A stretch of 64,000 nucleotides of DNA from Bradyrhizobium ontarionense (GCF_021088345.1 NZ_CP088156.1:620001-684000); one strand, 5' to 3'. Counted from the stretch's first letter, positions 19,400 to 28,685 are shown. Notes: generated by a model from the sequence alone, not told the origin. Numbers and translations: made by a program.

Positions 19400-20230
19400 T
19401 CACTTCGGAAACAGGAAAGCCAGGCTGGCCCGAAACTGCCAATGCGATGCGAGGTCCGGCTTCAGCAGATTGTAGTAGACGCCGATCTCCGCATTGATCG
19501 GCTGCTTGTCGACCATGAACAGCTTGCCTACGCCGGCGCCGACGGGAACGACCCAGCGATCATTGCCCTTCGCGAGCCAGTTCGCCGTGATGATGGGAGT
19601 CGAGCTGATGTAGGACCCGTCGGAGAAATTGTAGGTGACGAAGTATTGCAGCATCATCTGGTTCACCGGCGCGCGGTCGCTCGGACCGGAAAACGACCAG
19701 ATGTTGTTGGCGAGCACCCCGAGCACCCATGGACCCGGCATGGTCAGCGCCACGATGGTCGGGCCCGCGCTCCATTTTCCCGAACCGAGGGCGGGGTCGG
19801 TCGCCGACGGATAGGAAAAGGTCGGGCCGACACCCCAGATCAGAGCGCCCGAGTGCGACGGGGTGAGCGCGAAGATCTGGTTGATGTCGCCGACGCCGCC
19901 GATCCGGCCTTGCTCGGGGGAGAAGCGCACCTGCGCGATGCCGGGAATGGTCGTGCGTGTCACCAGATTCCAGTCGGCATTGAGCTGGAACGGGATGACC
20001 GGCTCGATCTTGAAGACGTCGGCCGTCTGCCTGTACGGACCCGTATTCGGCGCGGCGATATTCTCGAGGCCAACGCTGATCGTATCCGCGATCGGGTTCT
20101 GCGCCGCCTTGGCCAGATCTTCGAGAGACGGCGTCTTGGCCTGCTGTGCCGAGGCGCCGGCGCCAGGGCACAGCGCTGAGATCAGGATCAGCAAACCCAA
20201 ACGTAAACGTCCAGGAATTCGCGGCGTCAT
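19400..20230 (-). CDS. Outer-membrane beta-barrel-like protein 1
   Basis: 276 residues from MTPRIPGRLR, preferred because GAGGTGG lies just upstream. A signal peptide ends near ASA-QQ. The body alternates aromatic and polar strands (WNLVTRTTIPG, LIWGVGPTFSYPSA, WSAGPTIVALTM, YFVTYNFSDGSYISSTPIITANW) and ends in LAFLFPK, like an outer-membrane barrel C-terminus. Databases often call this group transporter or neuromedin U-like, with no real function. It shares this pattern closely with the protein at 23908 and sits next to the amidohydrolase and amidase genes. Confidence 0.75.
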   Translation of the reverse strand: MTPRIPGRLRLGLLILISALCPGAGASAQQAKTPSLEDLAKAAQNPIADTISVGLENIAAPNTGPYRQTADVFKIEPVIPFQLNADWNLVTRTTIPGIAQVRFSPEQGRIGGVGDINQIFALTPSHSGALIWGVGPTFSYPSATDPALGSGKWSAGPTIVALTMPGPWVLGVLANNIWSFSGPSDRAPVNQMMLQYFVTYNFSDGSYISSTPIITANWLAKGNDRWVVPVGAGVGKLFMVDKQPINAEIGVYYNLLKPDLASHWQFRASLAFLFPK

Positions 20231-20371
20231 TGCCCACCTCGTTCCGAAACGCCGCTCGTGCAGCGTCTGTCTCATATCTTCAGCGTCGGGTTGTCGGTCG
20301 CGACGAGGCCGGCGGCCTTGCCGACCTCCGGATGTGTTTGTGCCGCTTCTGCCGCGAGCAATCTCTTCACT

Positions 20372-21868
20372 TCAAGCGAAGGTCGGGAAGCGCCCGCCGG
20401 CGAACAGGGACGGCCGGAGTCGGGACCAGTTCGACGCGAACTGGAACGTGTCCAGATCGCTGTAGGTCTGGCCGATCACCTGCATGCCTGCGGGCATGCG
20501 GTTCTCGACCACGCCGAGCGGGACATCGAGGACCGGATAGCGGTTGAGCAGATTCCAGTGCCACGTCAGTGCCAAGCCCAGGCCGGTGCCCACCCACGGA
20601 TCGACATTGTTCTCCTTGCTCTTGAACATGTCGGCGCCAACGAGAGGCGTCGCCATGGTCGGCATCAGCAGGACGCGGTAGCCCAAGCCGAATACGCGCT
20701 GCTGGACCTGTCGGTGCAGCCGTTGCAGCAGCTCCTCGGCTTCTTCGGCCTGCCGCGGTCCAACGGGGCCGACCTGGTCGAGCATGTCGGTCATGTAGGG
20801 CGAGAGCTGATCGCGATGGGCATTCGAGATCTCGATCGCAACGCCGATGGACGTCGACATCAGCCCACGTATGAAGACCATCTTGTGGGCCTTCGTGAAG
20901 CCGCAGTCGACCTCGTCCACAGTGCAGCCGGCGGCGCGCAACGCCGCGATGCCTTTCAGCATCGCCGCCTTCACGGACGGTATGAGATCGGCAATGCCGG
21001 CGCCCCAGTCCACGGCGATACGCCACCCGGAAAGGCGCGGATAATGGGTGGGATAGTCGAGAGGAGGCCGCATCGCGGCCATGATCCGCTCGGACGGGCC
21101 GACGATGGCGTTCTGGAAATGGACGAGGTCGTCGAAGCGCCGCGCCATCGGGCCCGAGGTCGAGTAGGGGATTTCACCACCCGCGACCCGTCCGAACGGC
21201 GGCCTGAAACCATAGAGACCGCATTGCGAGGCGGGAATCCGGATCGAGCCGCCCATGTCAGAACCCATGGCCAGCGTTGAGAATCCTGCCGCGAGCGCCG
21301 CACCCGATCCCGCCGACGACCCGCCAGGGGAGTACTCGAGATTCCAGGGATTGCGTGTCGTGCCCCAGGCACGCGTCGAGGCGCCGAGGAAGAGGTAGAA
21401 TTCCGGCACCGTGGTTTGGAAGGGCATGACGGCGCCGGCCGCCTCGAGCGAGTCGGTCACGGCCGAGTTTTCCGTTGCGGGCGGCGAGTCCTTGTAGATG
21501 AGAGAGCCCTGCGTCGTTCGCCAACCCGGCCTGGAGAATTCGTCCTTGATGGCGACCGTGATTCCTTCGAGCGGCCTTGCGTCCCCGCGCCGATAACGAT
21601 CTTCGGATTGTTTGGCCGCTTTCAGCGCCTCGTCGAAGTGGTCGTAGGTGATGCAATTGACCTTCGCGTTGTAGGCTTCGATCCGCTTGATCTGTGCCTT
21701 CAGGAGATCGACCGGCGACGCCTTGCGGGCCCGGAACATGGCGATGAGATGGTCGACTGAGGCGTAGCTGAGCGGATCGGCGGCCTCGGCCCGCGCAGCC
21801 GTGAGACCGAGCTCTGAGGCAGCGAGCGCCGCGCCCGCGCCTTTGATGAGCGTTCTTCTGTCAATCAT
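20372..21868 (-). CDS. Tat-exported amidase (amidase-signature family)
   Basis: 498 residues. A twin-arginine leader (DRRTLIKG, Arg4-5) with the h-region AGAALAASELGL ends near AEA. The amidase-signature triad is intact: Lys108 in TVAIKDE, cis-Ser184 in SPGGSSAGSG and nucleophile Ser208 in DMGGSIRIPA, 24 residues apart as usual. It should cleave C-N amide bonds in the periplasm. It lies between amidohydrolase 2 (79 bases upstream) and barrel protein 1 (141 bases downstream), all on one strand. Confidence 0.92.
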   Translation of the reverse strand: MIDRRTLIKGAGAALAASELGLTAARAEAADPLSYASVDHLIAMFRARKASPVDLLKAQIKRIEAYNAKVNCITYDHFDEALKAAKQSEDRYRRGDARPLEGITVAIKDEFSRPGWRTTQGSLIYKDSPPATENSAVTDSLEAAGAVMPFQTTVPEFYLFLGASTRAWGTTRNPWNLEYSPGGSSAGSGAALAAGFSTLAMGSDMGGSIRIPASQCGLYGFRPPFGRVAGGEIPYSTSGPMARRFDDLVHFQNAIVGPSERIMAAMRPPLDYPTHYPRLSGWRIAVDWGAGIADLIPSVKAAMLKGIAALRAAGCTVDEVDCGFTKAHKMVFIRGLMSTSIGVAIEISNAHRDQLSPYMTDMLDQVGPVGPRQAEEAEELLQRLHRQVQQRVFGLGYRVLLMPTMATPLVGADMFKSKENNVDPWVGTGLGLALTWHWNLLNRYPVLDVPLGVVENRMPAGMQVIGQTYSDLDTFQFASNWSRLRPSLFAGGRFPTFA

Positions 21869-21947
21869 ATACGCCTCCGCATTTCCGGGAATCGGTCTGA
21901 GGATGTCGATGTGGTCCTGAAGGTGACGGTCCGAGAAGTCGCTGGAT

Positions 21948-23768
21948 TCAGCTTCGCTGTTCGTGCCTGACCTCGCCGTTCATGACAGTCATCACCACCT
22001 TGGTGTTGTGGATCTCGTGCTGGGCGACCTCGAACAGGTTGTTCTCGAGCACGATCAGATCGGCGAGCTTGCCGACCTCGATCGAGCCGACCTTCTGGTC
22101 GAGCCCAAGCTGATAGGCCGGGCCCATGGTGGCGGCGCGGATCGCCTCTTCCAGGCTGATCCGCTCATCGAGCGGCACCAGAGCCGGCTGATCCGGCTTG
22201 TTCAGCTCCCGCCGCGTGGTCGCGATCTCGATCGCATCCAGCGGCTTGTAGGTGCTGTAGTAGCCGGCGGCCGGCCAATCGGTGCCGAGCGAGATGTTGG
22301 CGCCGTGGCGAAGGATCGAGCCGGTGCGATACACCTGTTCGGCACGCGCGCCGAGACGCGGCCGCATGACGCCATGCCAGTAGGCATCGCCCACCGACCA
22401 CTGGGTGGAGAACTGCGCGGTGACACCGAGCTTGGCGAAGCGCGGCAGATCCTCAGGGGCAAGAATCACCACATGCGCCAACGTGTGCCGGCGATCGCGC
22501 GGCGGATTGACCTTGATCGCGGCTTCGAAGGCGTCCAGCGACAGGCGGTTGGCGCGATCGCCGTAGGAGTGGATGTGGATGTCGAGGCCATCCCTGTCGG
22601 CGCGGCGAATGATGTCCTTGAACTGGTCCGGCGGGACCAGCGTCTCGCCGCTCGTGCTCGGATCGTCGCTATAGGGGGCGAGCAGTGCGGCCGTGCGCTG
22701 GGCTTCGCCGCCGTCGATGTTGAGCTTGAGAACGGAGGCCTGCACCAGTTCGGAATGGAAGCGCCGCCGCAGCGCCTTGGCGATCGGCACGGGGTCAACG
22801 GCGGGATTGTTGTGGTAGGTCGATCCGACCACCCGAAACGGCAGTTTCCCTTTGCGCTCCAGGTCCTGATAGAGCTCGTAGCCGGTCTCCTCCGGCAGAA
22901 CGAGCAGTCCGGCATCGAACACGCTGGTGATGCCGGCGGCCGATGCCTTCGGCAGCCACTGTTCGAGCGACTCCGCGATGTAGCTGGTCGTGAACGGCGA
23001 GACGGCGTTGAGAACCGGAAACATGGCGGGCGGTTCGACCAGATAGCCGGTCGGCTCTCCCGAGGCCGGATCCCGCTCGAAGTAGCTGTAGCCGGGCAGC
23101 GGGTCCTTGGTCGCCTTGGTCACCTTGGCGATCGCCAGCGTCTTGGAATTGACCCAGGCGGAATGGCCATCGATCCCGACGAGAAAGACGGATGTGTCGG
23201 GCCAGATCTGATCGAGATCCTCCTTGCGCGGCCCGGTCGGCGGAAAGGCGTTGTAGCGCCAGCCGAAGCCGCGGACGATGTCGGCCTTGCCCAGCTTGGT
23301 GCGATAGGCCCTGAGCGCCTCGAGCATCTCCTCCCTGGTGTCGTATTGAAGATCGACGCCCCGGGTGGCGACAGCGCCTGCAATCGGGTGGATGTGTCCT
23401 TCGACGAAACCGGGCAGCAGCATCCTGCCGGCGAGATCGATGACGCGCGTCCTGGGGCCGATGAAGGAGCGGACGCCGGCATCATCACCGACATAGACGA
23501 TGTGCTTGTGCTTGACGGCGACCGCCCGTGCCCATTCCCGGCTGCCGTTCACCGTGTAGACCGGGCCGTTGCGAAATACGATGTCGGCCTTGCCGCCATT
23601 GGTTCGCGCCTCGGCGCTCGTCGGAGCCGACACCGACGCAACGCCGGCCGCAGCGAACGCGGCGCCTGCCTGCAGGAGGAGGCGCCGCGAGGGCTCGGCC
23701 TCATCGACTGACGCCAAATCAAGCTTCAGCAGGCCGCGAAATCTTGCCCAGTTGCACGCCATGCACAT
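21948..23768 (-). CDS. Tat-exported YtcJ-like amidohydrolase 2
   Basis: 606 residues from MCMACNW; the start is set by GAGGGTGA upstream and by matching the paralogue at 17356. The twin-arginine motif is SRRLLLQ (Arg28-29), h-region AGAAFAAAGVASV, cleavage near AEA. The hydrolase domain has FRNGPVYTV, metal-binding H-I-H (125/127), HIHSYGD and the late Asp in LGTDWPA. Same expected reaction class as paralogue 1: metal-dependent hydrolysis of amide or ester bonds in the periplasm. It carries the same Cys-x-Ala-Cys at residues 2-5. Confidence 0.85.
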   Translation of the reverse strand: MCMACNWARFRGLLKLDLASVDEAEPSRRLLLQAGAAFAAAGVASVSAPTSAEARTNGGKADIVFRNGPVYTVNGSREWARAVAVKHKHIVYVGDDAGVRSFIGPRTRVIDLAGRMLLPGFVEGHIHPIAGAVATRGVDLQYDTREEMLEALRAYRTKLGKADIVRGFGWRYNAFPPTGPRKEDLDQIWPDTSVFLVGIDGHSAWVNSKTLAIAKVTKATKDPLPGYSYFERDPASGEPTGYLVEPPAMFPVLNAVSPFTTSYIAESLEQWLPKASAAGITSVFDAGLLVLPEETGYELYQDLERKGKLPFRVVGSTYHNNPAVDPVPIAKALRRRFHSELVQASVLKLNIDGGEAQRTAALLAPYSDDPSTSGETLVPPDQFKDIIRRADRDGLDIHIHSYGDRANRLSLDAFEAAIKVNPPRDRRHTLAHVVILAPEDLPRFAKLGVTAQFSTQWSVGDAYWHGVMRPRLGARAEQVYRTGSILRHGANISLGTDWPAAGYYSTYKPLDAIEIATTRRELNKPDQPALVPLDERISLEEAIRAATMGPAYQLGLDQKVGSIEVGKLADLIVLENNLFEVAQHEIHNTKVVMTVMNGEVRHEQRS

Positions 23769-23907
23769 GCATTCACCCTCACACGCTCTGCGGGAGGCGC
23801 ACTCTCTCTGATTCCGATGGCCGTATAAACTCGGGGGAACTACGTAAGACATTGCGTGCGAAACGTTCGCACGAGCTGTGTTTGTAACGTTTAGATTCGA
23901 ATGAATA

Positions 23908-24735
23908 TCATTTCGGGAAGAAGAACGAGACGTCGAACCGGAATTGCCAATTCGAAGCGAACGCGGGCCGCATCACATTGTAATAGACACCGGCTTGCGC
24001 ATCGATTGCCTGGCCTCGGACCGCGAACAGCCGGCCGATGCCACCGCCGATCGGGACGGTCCATCGCTCCCGTCCATTGGCAATCCAGTTCGCGGTGATG
24101 GTGGGATTTGACGTGATATAGGAGCCGTTTGGGAAATTGTAGTAGATGAATGGCTCGAGCGTCAGCAGGCTGACACGGTCCCGATCGCCGGCTCCGGCAA
24201 ATGACCACACATTGTGCGCCAAAGCGCCGATCACCCAATCGCCGGGCATGGTCAGCACCACAAGCGCCGGACCGGTACTCCATTTTCCAGAACCGAAACT
24301 CGGCGTGCTCGCCGTCGGATGGGAGAGCGCGAGGCCGGCCCCCCAGATCAACGGTCCTGCATGCGATGGCGTGATCGCAAATATCTGACTGACGTCGCCG
24401 ATGCTGAAGCTGCGTCCCTGCTCAGGAGACAGTCGAGGCTGCACCTGCGTCGGGATGGTCGTTCGTGTCACCAGATTCCAGTCGGGACCGAGATGAAACG
24501 GTATGACCGGCTGGAGATCAGCGCCATGGGAGGCCTGCCGGTAGGGACCTGTTGGAAAACCGAGCGTGTTCTGGACGGAGAAGCTGGCGACCTCGGAGAG
24601 CGGATTCTCCCGTTGTCTTGCGATATCTTCGATCGATGGGGACGTCGCTTGCGCCATCGCCGTGATGGGCCAGGATGTCAGCGCAAGCCAACAAACCAGG
24701 CCGCAAGACCGAGCGGCTATGCACGCTATCGTCAT
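23908..24735 (-). CDS. Outer-membrane beta-barrel-like protein 2, first gene of the module
   Basis: 275 residues from MTIACIAARS with ACAGGTG upstream; longer starts are unsupported. Signal peptide ends near AMA-QA. It parallels the protein at 19400 throughout: PFHLGPDWNLVTRTTIP, SPEQGRSFSIGDVSQIFAITPSHAG, FGSGKWSTGPALVVLTMPG, and the terminal VSFFFPK. A terminal aromatic residue fits outer-membrane insertion. Being first in the six-gene row, its upstream gap (24736-25023) should hold the module promoter. Confidence 0.73.
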   Translation of the reverse strand: MTIACIAARSCGLVCWLALTSWPITAMAQATSPSIEDIARQRENPLSEVASFSVQNTLGFPTGPYRQASHGADLQPVIPFHLGPDWNLVTRTTIPTQVQPRLSPEQGRSFSIGDVSQIFAITPSHAGPLIWGAGLALSHPTASTPSFGSGKWSTGPALVVLTMPGDWVIGALAHNVWSFAGAGDRDRVSLLTLEPFIYYNFPNGSYITSNPTITANWIANGRERWTVPIGGGIGRLFAVRGQAIDAQAGVYYNVMRPAFASNWQFRFDVSFFFPK

Positions 24736-25023
24736 CACGCACCTGTCTTGGCGTGTTGGGCTGCGCGCTCCATGCCCGACTTGCGAATGGGTCGCGAGCT
24801 CATCCGATTTGCAGAATTCAGTTGATGGCAACGAAATCGATGTAGCTTAATCGATGTAGCTCACAAGGACACGATTCGTGCGCCTCTGCGGGCAGGAACC
24901 TTGAGCTGGTTGCATCCGCGCAGCAACTGGTCGTTCTGTTTGCTTGGCAGTGTGTTCTCACGATCTTGCTGCTGAGCTGCGACGCTCCAGCGCAGCGGCA
25001 ACGGCAGACCCACGGAGTGAAGA
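24736..25023. other. Divergent gap upstream of the envelope module
   Basis: 288 bases between the first module gene (leftward) and the GlsB-type gene (rightward). A direct repeat ATCGATGTAGCT occurs twice near 24837-24862. No gene or clear promoter was seen. Confidence 0.4.
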
Positions 25024-25317
25024 ATGTTTACATTGGTACATGCAGGGACTTGGCTCGTCGTCGGCTTGATTGGCGGCGGCCTTGCCGGCATCCTGGTGAA
25101 ACGCCGCCGAGCAGGTTTCGGGCTTCTGACCAACATCGGGTTGGGATGTGTCGGCGCCCTCATCGGTGGTGTCTTGTTCAACTTGTTTGGATTGTTTGCT
25201 GGCATGGGCACGATCGTCATTTCGCTGCGCGACATCGTTGCAGCGTTCGTCGGCTCGCTCGTCCTGTTGGCGGCCATCTGGTTGTGGGGCGTCGTCCGCG
25301 AACCGAGTCCGCGCTGA
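25024..25317 (+). CDS. GlsB/YeaQ/YmgE-family small membrane protein
   Basis: 97 residues with three hydrophobic segments rich in glycine (LVVGLIGGGLAGILV, GLGCVGALIGGVLFNLFGLF, IVAAFVGSLVLLAAIWLW). This matches the GlsB/YeaQ/YmgE family, formerly called transglycosylase-associated proteins, often induced by general stress; the molecular function is unknown. GGAGTGAAG-like sequence precedes the ATG. It is convergent with the AraC-type gene, stops 12 bases apart. Confidence 0.85.
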   Translation: MFTLVHAGTWLVVGLIGGGLAGILVKRRRAGFGLLTNIGLGCVGALIGGVLFNLFGLFAGMGTIVISLRDIVAAFVGSLVLLAAIWLWGVVREPSPR

Positions 25318-25329
25318 CCAAGCGGGTTG

Positions 25330-26316
25330 TCAGCCTGAGTGACGCGTGAGCTGCGCACGCCAGTCGCGCGGCCGCATGCCGAAGCGCTGCTTGAAGCGGC
25401 GCGTGAAGTGCGACAGATCCGAGAAGCCCCAGTCGAAGGCGATGCTGCCGATGTCGCGGCTGGCGCAGCCGGGATCGCGCAGATCGCGCGCGGCGCCGTC
25501 GAGCCGGCGTGCGATCACGAGCTCGGAAAAGCTGGTGCCGGCGCGGGCCAGCAGCTTGTGCACGTAGCGCTCGCTGATCCCGACCGTCGATGCGATGGCT
25601 GCGACCGTCAGGCCCGGCTCGCGCAGGCGGTCGTGGATGGCGCGGCGCAGCGCGAGCGTCGTCGCATCGGCGAAAGAGGCGGTGGCCTGGGCCTCGCTGC
25701 GGCTGCCGCGCGATAGGCTCAGCGCCACCAGATCGAGCAGCACGCCGAACAGCGCGGCCGCGTCATCAGGCGCAAGGCGCAGCGCATTGGCGTTGAGCGA
25801 CCGCGCCGTCTCGACGATCAGCGCGCCCACGTACGGGTCGTCGGAGAGCCGTGCCGGCGCGATGTCGCGGACGGGCAGGCGGCCGAACAGCGCCTCCGCC
25901 GGAACGCGGAATGAGATCACGCCGAGCGAGGGGCCACGATCGTGCTGCAGCACGAAGGTGCGGTCGCTGTCGAAGATGCCGACCTGTCCGGCCGACAGGC
26001 TGACCTCGCAATCGTCCTGCAGGATGGTGCAGCGGCCGGCGAGCTTGAGATTGAGATAGAAGCAGCGCTGGTCGGACGCCGCGATGTCGGCGCGCGAGCG
26101 GCGCACGATGTGCTCAGGAAAGGTGACGCGGTTGATCGCGCCGTCGCCCACGCTGACGCTCTGCACGTCAGCAGCGAAGCCGATGCCGCGGGTCGGCTCG
26201 GGCGTGAGGTTCATGAAGGCCTGGCAGATCGCCTCGCGATAGTAGGAGAACTGCTCGGCCGGCCGCACCATGGCCGTATTCCAGCTCCGCTGACGTTCCG
26301 GCTCCGCGCCCGGCAT
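25330..26316 (-). CDS. AraC-family transcriptional regulator
   Basis: 328 residues from MPGAEPE (CGGAGTGAA upstream); a TTG at 26355 is less likely. The C-terminal ~100 residues hold two helix-turn-helices: VAAIASTVGISERYVHKLL and IGSIAFDWGFSDLSHFTRRFKQRFGMRPRDWR, the AraC/XylS signature. The N-terminal ~200 residues are the AraC-binding-like sensor of the NitR/FeaR type. It is divergent from the alpha/beta hydrolase gene 104 bases away, which is its likely target. Confidence 0.9.
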   Translation of the reverse strand: MPGAEPERQRSWNTAMVRPAEQFSYYREAICQAFMNLTPEPTRGIGFAADVQSVSVGDGAINRVTFPEHIVRRSRADIAASDQRCFYLNLKLAGRCTILQDDCEVSLSAGQVGIFDSDRTFVLQHDRGPSLGVISFRVPAEALFGRLPVRDIAPARLSDDPYVGALIVETARSLNANALRLAPDDAAALFGVLLDLVALSLSRGSRSEAQATASFADATTLALRRAIHDRLREPGLTVAAIASTVGISERYVHKLLARAGTSFSELVIARRLDGAARDLRDPGCASRDIGSIAFDWGFSDLSHFTRRFKQRFGMRPRDWRAQLTRHSG

Positions 26317-26420
26317 CGGTTCACTCCGAGACCAATTGGGTTCAGTTGCAGCCAAGCGCGGCGGGCGCCGTCCGGGCCATCATCCTTGCACCGCCCTCAA
26401 CAGTGCAAAGGAACCCCAGC

Positions 26421-27146
26421 ATGTCAACCTACGTCCTGGTCCACGGCGCCTGGCATACCGGCGCCGAGCTCGAGCCCGTCGCGGCGCCGATCCGCGCGGC
26501 GGGCCACGTCGTGCACCTGCCGACCATCCGCGGTAACCGCCCCGGCGACGCCAAGACCACCGGTCTCGACGAGGCCATCGCCTCGATCTGCGACTATTTC
26601 ACCGAGCACGACATCAACGATGCCGTTCTGATGGGGCACTCCTATGGCGGCATGGTCATCACCGGCGTCGCCGACCGCATCCCGGCGCGCATCCGCCGGC
26701 TGATCTACTGGAACGCGTTCGTGCCCAATGACGGCGAGTGCCTCAACGACATGGTGCCGCCGCACTACGTCGCGCTGTTCGACGCCGTCGCTGCGGAGCG
26801 CGACGACGGCTCGGTGGTGCTGCCGTTCCCGGTCTGGCGCGAGGCCTTCATCAACGATGCCGATCTCGCCACCGCGACCCGCGCCTATGAGCTGCTCAAT
26901 CCGCATCCGAACAAGACGTTCACCGACGCGATCAAGCTCCGCACCAATCCGGCCGAGATGGGACTCGCCAAGTCCTACATCAACTGCACCGAGGACACCG
27001 CGCTGCCGCACAGCCTGCCGTGGCATCCGCGGCTGTCCGGCAAGCTCGGCCTGTTCCGGCTGGTGCAGGTGCGCGGCAGCCACGAGCTGTGCTTCTCGGA
27101 TCCGGCGCGGCTCGCGCAGGCGATCATGGATGCGGGGAGGGACTGA
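26421..27146 (+). CDS. Alpha/beta-fold hydrolase
   Basis: 241 residues, ribosome site AAAGGAA before MSTYVLVHG. The fold is shown by the oxyanion HGAWH near the start, the nucleophile elbow GHSYGG, an Asp-bearing strand and GSHELCFSDP carrying the catalytic His. It resembles pyrethroid-esterase or salicylate-ester-type hydrolases of the EstC/MES group. Cytosolic, no signal peptide. Substrate unknown; likely regulated by the divergent AraC-type protein. Confidence 0.88.
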   Translation: MSTYVLVHGAWHTGAELEPVAAPIRAAGHVVHLPTIRGNRPGDAKTTGLDEAIASICDYFTEHDINDAVLMGHSYGGMVITGVADRIPARIRRLIYWNAFVPNDGECLNDMVPPHYVALFDAVAAERDDGSVVLPFPVWREAFINDADLATATRAYELLNPHPNKTFTDAIKLRTNPAEMGLAKSYINCTEDTALPHSLPWHPRLSGKLGLFRLVQVRGSHELCFSDPARLAQAIMDAGRD

Positions 27147-27330
27147 CAGGGCAGCACTGCCGACCGTTCGCCGTGTGGCAGCGGTCGGTGCAAATTCATG
27201 GTTGTGATCCGTCTCACATTCGCCCGGAGCGTGATCTGCAAGATTGATCTGCGATGAACGGACCTCGGTTGGTCAGCGATCAGGAGTGTCGCTTCCGGCG
27301 CTCCCTGCCGAAACATCGGAGAACGCAGTC

Positions 27331-27879
27331 ATGGCCCAGCTACATCTGCCGTCCCCCCAGGTTCTTGCGTCCAACGCTGCCGCTTTCAAGGCTTCTGTTT
27401 CCAAGGCTTCTGTTTCCAAGGGTCTCAGCCCGAACACGGCTGCGCAGCCGAGCCGGTCCAGGACCGGCTGGCTCGCGATCGCGGCCGGCGTGATCACGAC
27501 CGTGTTTGCCGCGATCGGCGCGGTGAACAGCGCGATCCCGGCGGCGTCGAACGTCGGCGCGGCCGTGCTCGAAACGCTGAACCTTCCCGCCTGCCTGTCC
27601 TATGCCGATCGCTATGACGGCACGCAGAGCAGCTTCCGGAAGGAAGGCAATCTCTGGCGCGAATATCCGCGCGGCTCCGAGACCTACAGCTATGACTTCA
27701 AGGAGATCCGGCGCACGCGCCAGGAGATCATGCTGTGGAACGTGACGCCGCGGGCGAACGTGGCGGATGCGGCGAGCCTCGTCGTGCATCTGCCGGTGTG
27801 CGGCGGCATGGCGGTGCTGACCGAGGGCCTGCCGGAGCGCTCGACCAATCTCGAGCAGATCTGGCCGGACCGCAGCTGA
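27331..27879 (+). CDS. Hypothetical protein with one membrane segment
   Basis: 182 residues from MAQLHLPSP (GGAGAA upstream); the frame opens earlier at 27244. A Ser/Lys-rich N-terminus contains a perfect 15-base tandem duplication (27391-27405 and 27406-27420) coding ASVSK twice. A hydrophobic segment (GWLAIAAGVITTVFAAIGAV, residues ~47-66) precedes a soluble domain with paired cysteines (LPACLSYADRYDG and LPVCGGMAVL). No family recognised; a single-pass membrane protein facing the periplasm is likely. Confidence 0.6.
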   Translation: MAQLHLPSPQVLASNAAAFKASVSKASVSKGLSPNTAAQPSRSRTGWLAIAAGVITTVFAAIGAVNSAIPAASNVGAAVLETLNLPACLSYADRYDGTQSSFRKEGNLWREYPRGSETYSYDFKEIRRTRQEIMLWNVTPRANVADAASLVVHLPVCGGMAVLTEGLPERSTNLEQIWPDRS

Positions 27880-27915
27880 GGCTCTCCGCGCGCAACAGCG
27901 GCTGCGACGTTCGGA

Positions 27916-28685
27916 CTATGTCAGCACGATCCAGGCCGGCGCGTGGTCGCTGGCGCCGTCCTCGCCGCGGATGGCGCGATCGACGCCGGCCTTGCGGAGG
28001 CGCGGCGCGAGAAGCGGGCTGAGCAGCAGATGATCCAGCCGCAGCCCGGCATCGCGTGGCCAGCGGTTGCGCTTGTAGTCCCAGAAGGTGAACATCGGCA
28101 GATCCGGATGCAGCGTGCGGATCGCGTCGCACCAGCCTTGGTCCACCAGCGCCTTGAAGGCGGCGCGGCTCTTCGGCTGGATCAGCGCGTCCTTGTCCCA
28201 TGACTTCGTGGGGTAGATGTCGAGCGGCGTCGGCGCGACATTGTAGTCGCCGGCGAGCACGACCGGCAGGTCGTCCTTGATGAATTTCGCCGCATGCTTG
28301 TGCAGCCGCCTGAACCAGGCGAGCTTGGCTTCGAATTTCGGCCCGGGCTGCGGATTGCCGTTCGGCAGATAGAGACAGCCGATGACGATGCCGCGCACGG
28401 CGGCCTCGATGTAGCGGGCGTCGGTGTCGTGGGGATCGCCGGGCAGGGCGGTGCGCGTCAGCACCGGCTCGGATTTGCGCGCGAGGATCGCGACCCCGTT
28501 CCAGGTCCTCTGGCCCTGCCACACCGCGCCATAGCCGGCGTTGTCGATCTCATCCGCCGGGACTCGGCTTGCGCGCATTTCAGCTCCTGCAGGCACACGA
28601 TGTCGGGCTTGGCCGCGCGCAGCCAGTGCAGGAGATTGGGGAGACGCCGCCTGACGTTGTTGATGTTGAAGGTCGCGATCTTCAT
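27916..28685 (-). pseudogene. xthA: Exodeoxyribonuclease III, split by a one-base frameshift
   Basis: Two adjoining frames together make a full exonuclease III-like AP endonuclease. The first (28685 down to ~28562) reads MKIATFNINNVRRRLPNLL then IVCLQELKCAQAE with the metal Glu. The second reads VPADEIDNAGYGAVW, NGVAILARK, LAGDYNVAPTPLDIYP, WDYKRNRWPRDAGLRLDHLL and SDHAPAW, holding the catalytic Asp, Asn and His. The join at about 28561-28563 (GAGTCCCGG where GAGTTCCCGG would keep frame) lacks one T. Either a recent null mutation or a sequencing error; everything else is intact. Confidence 0.85.

Noticed and set aside
27391..27420. Two 15-base direct repeats considered as a CRISPR-like or regulatory array
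   Set aside because: Adjacent, no spacer, inside a coding frame; simply a duplicated pentapeptide.
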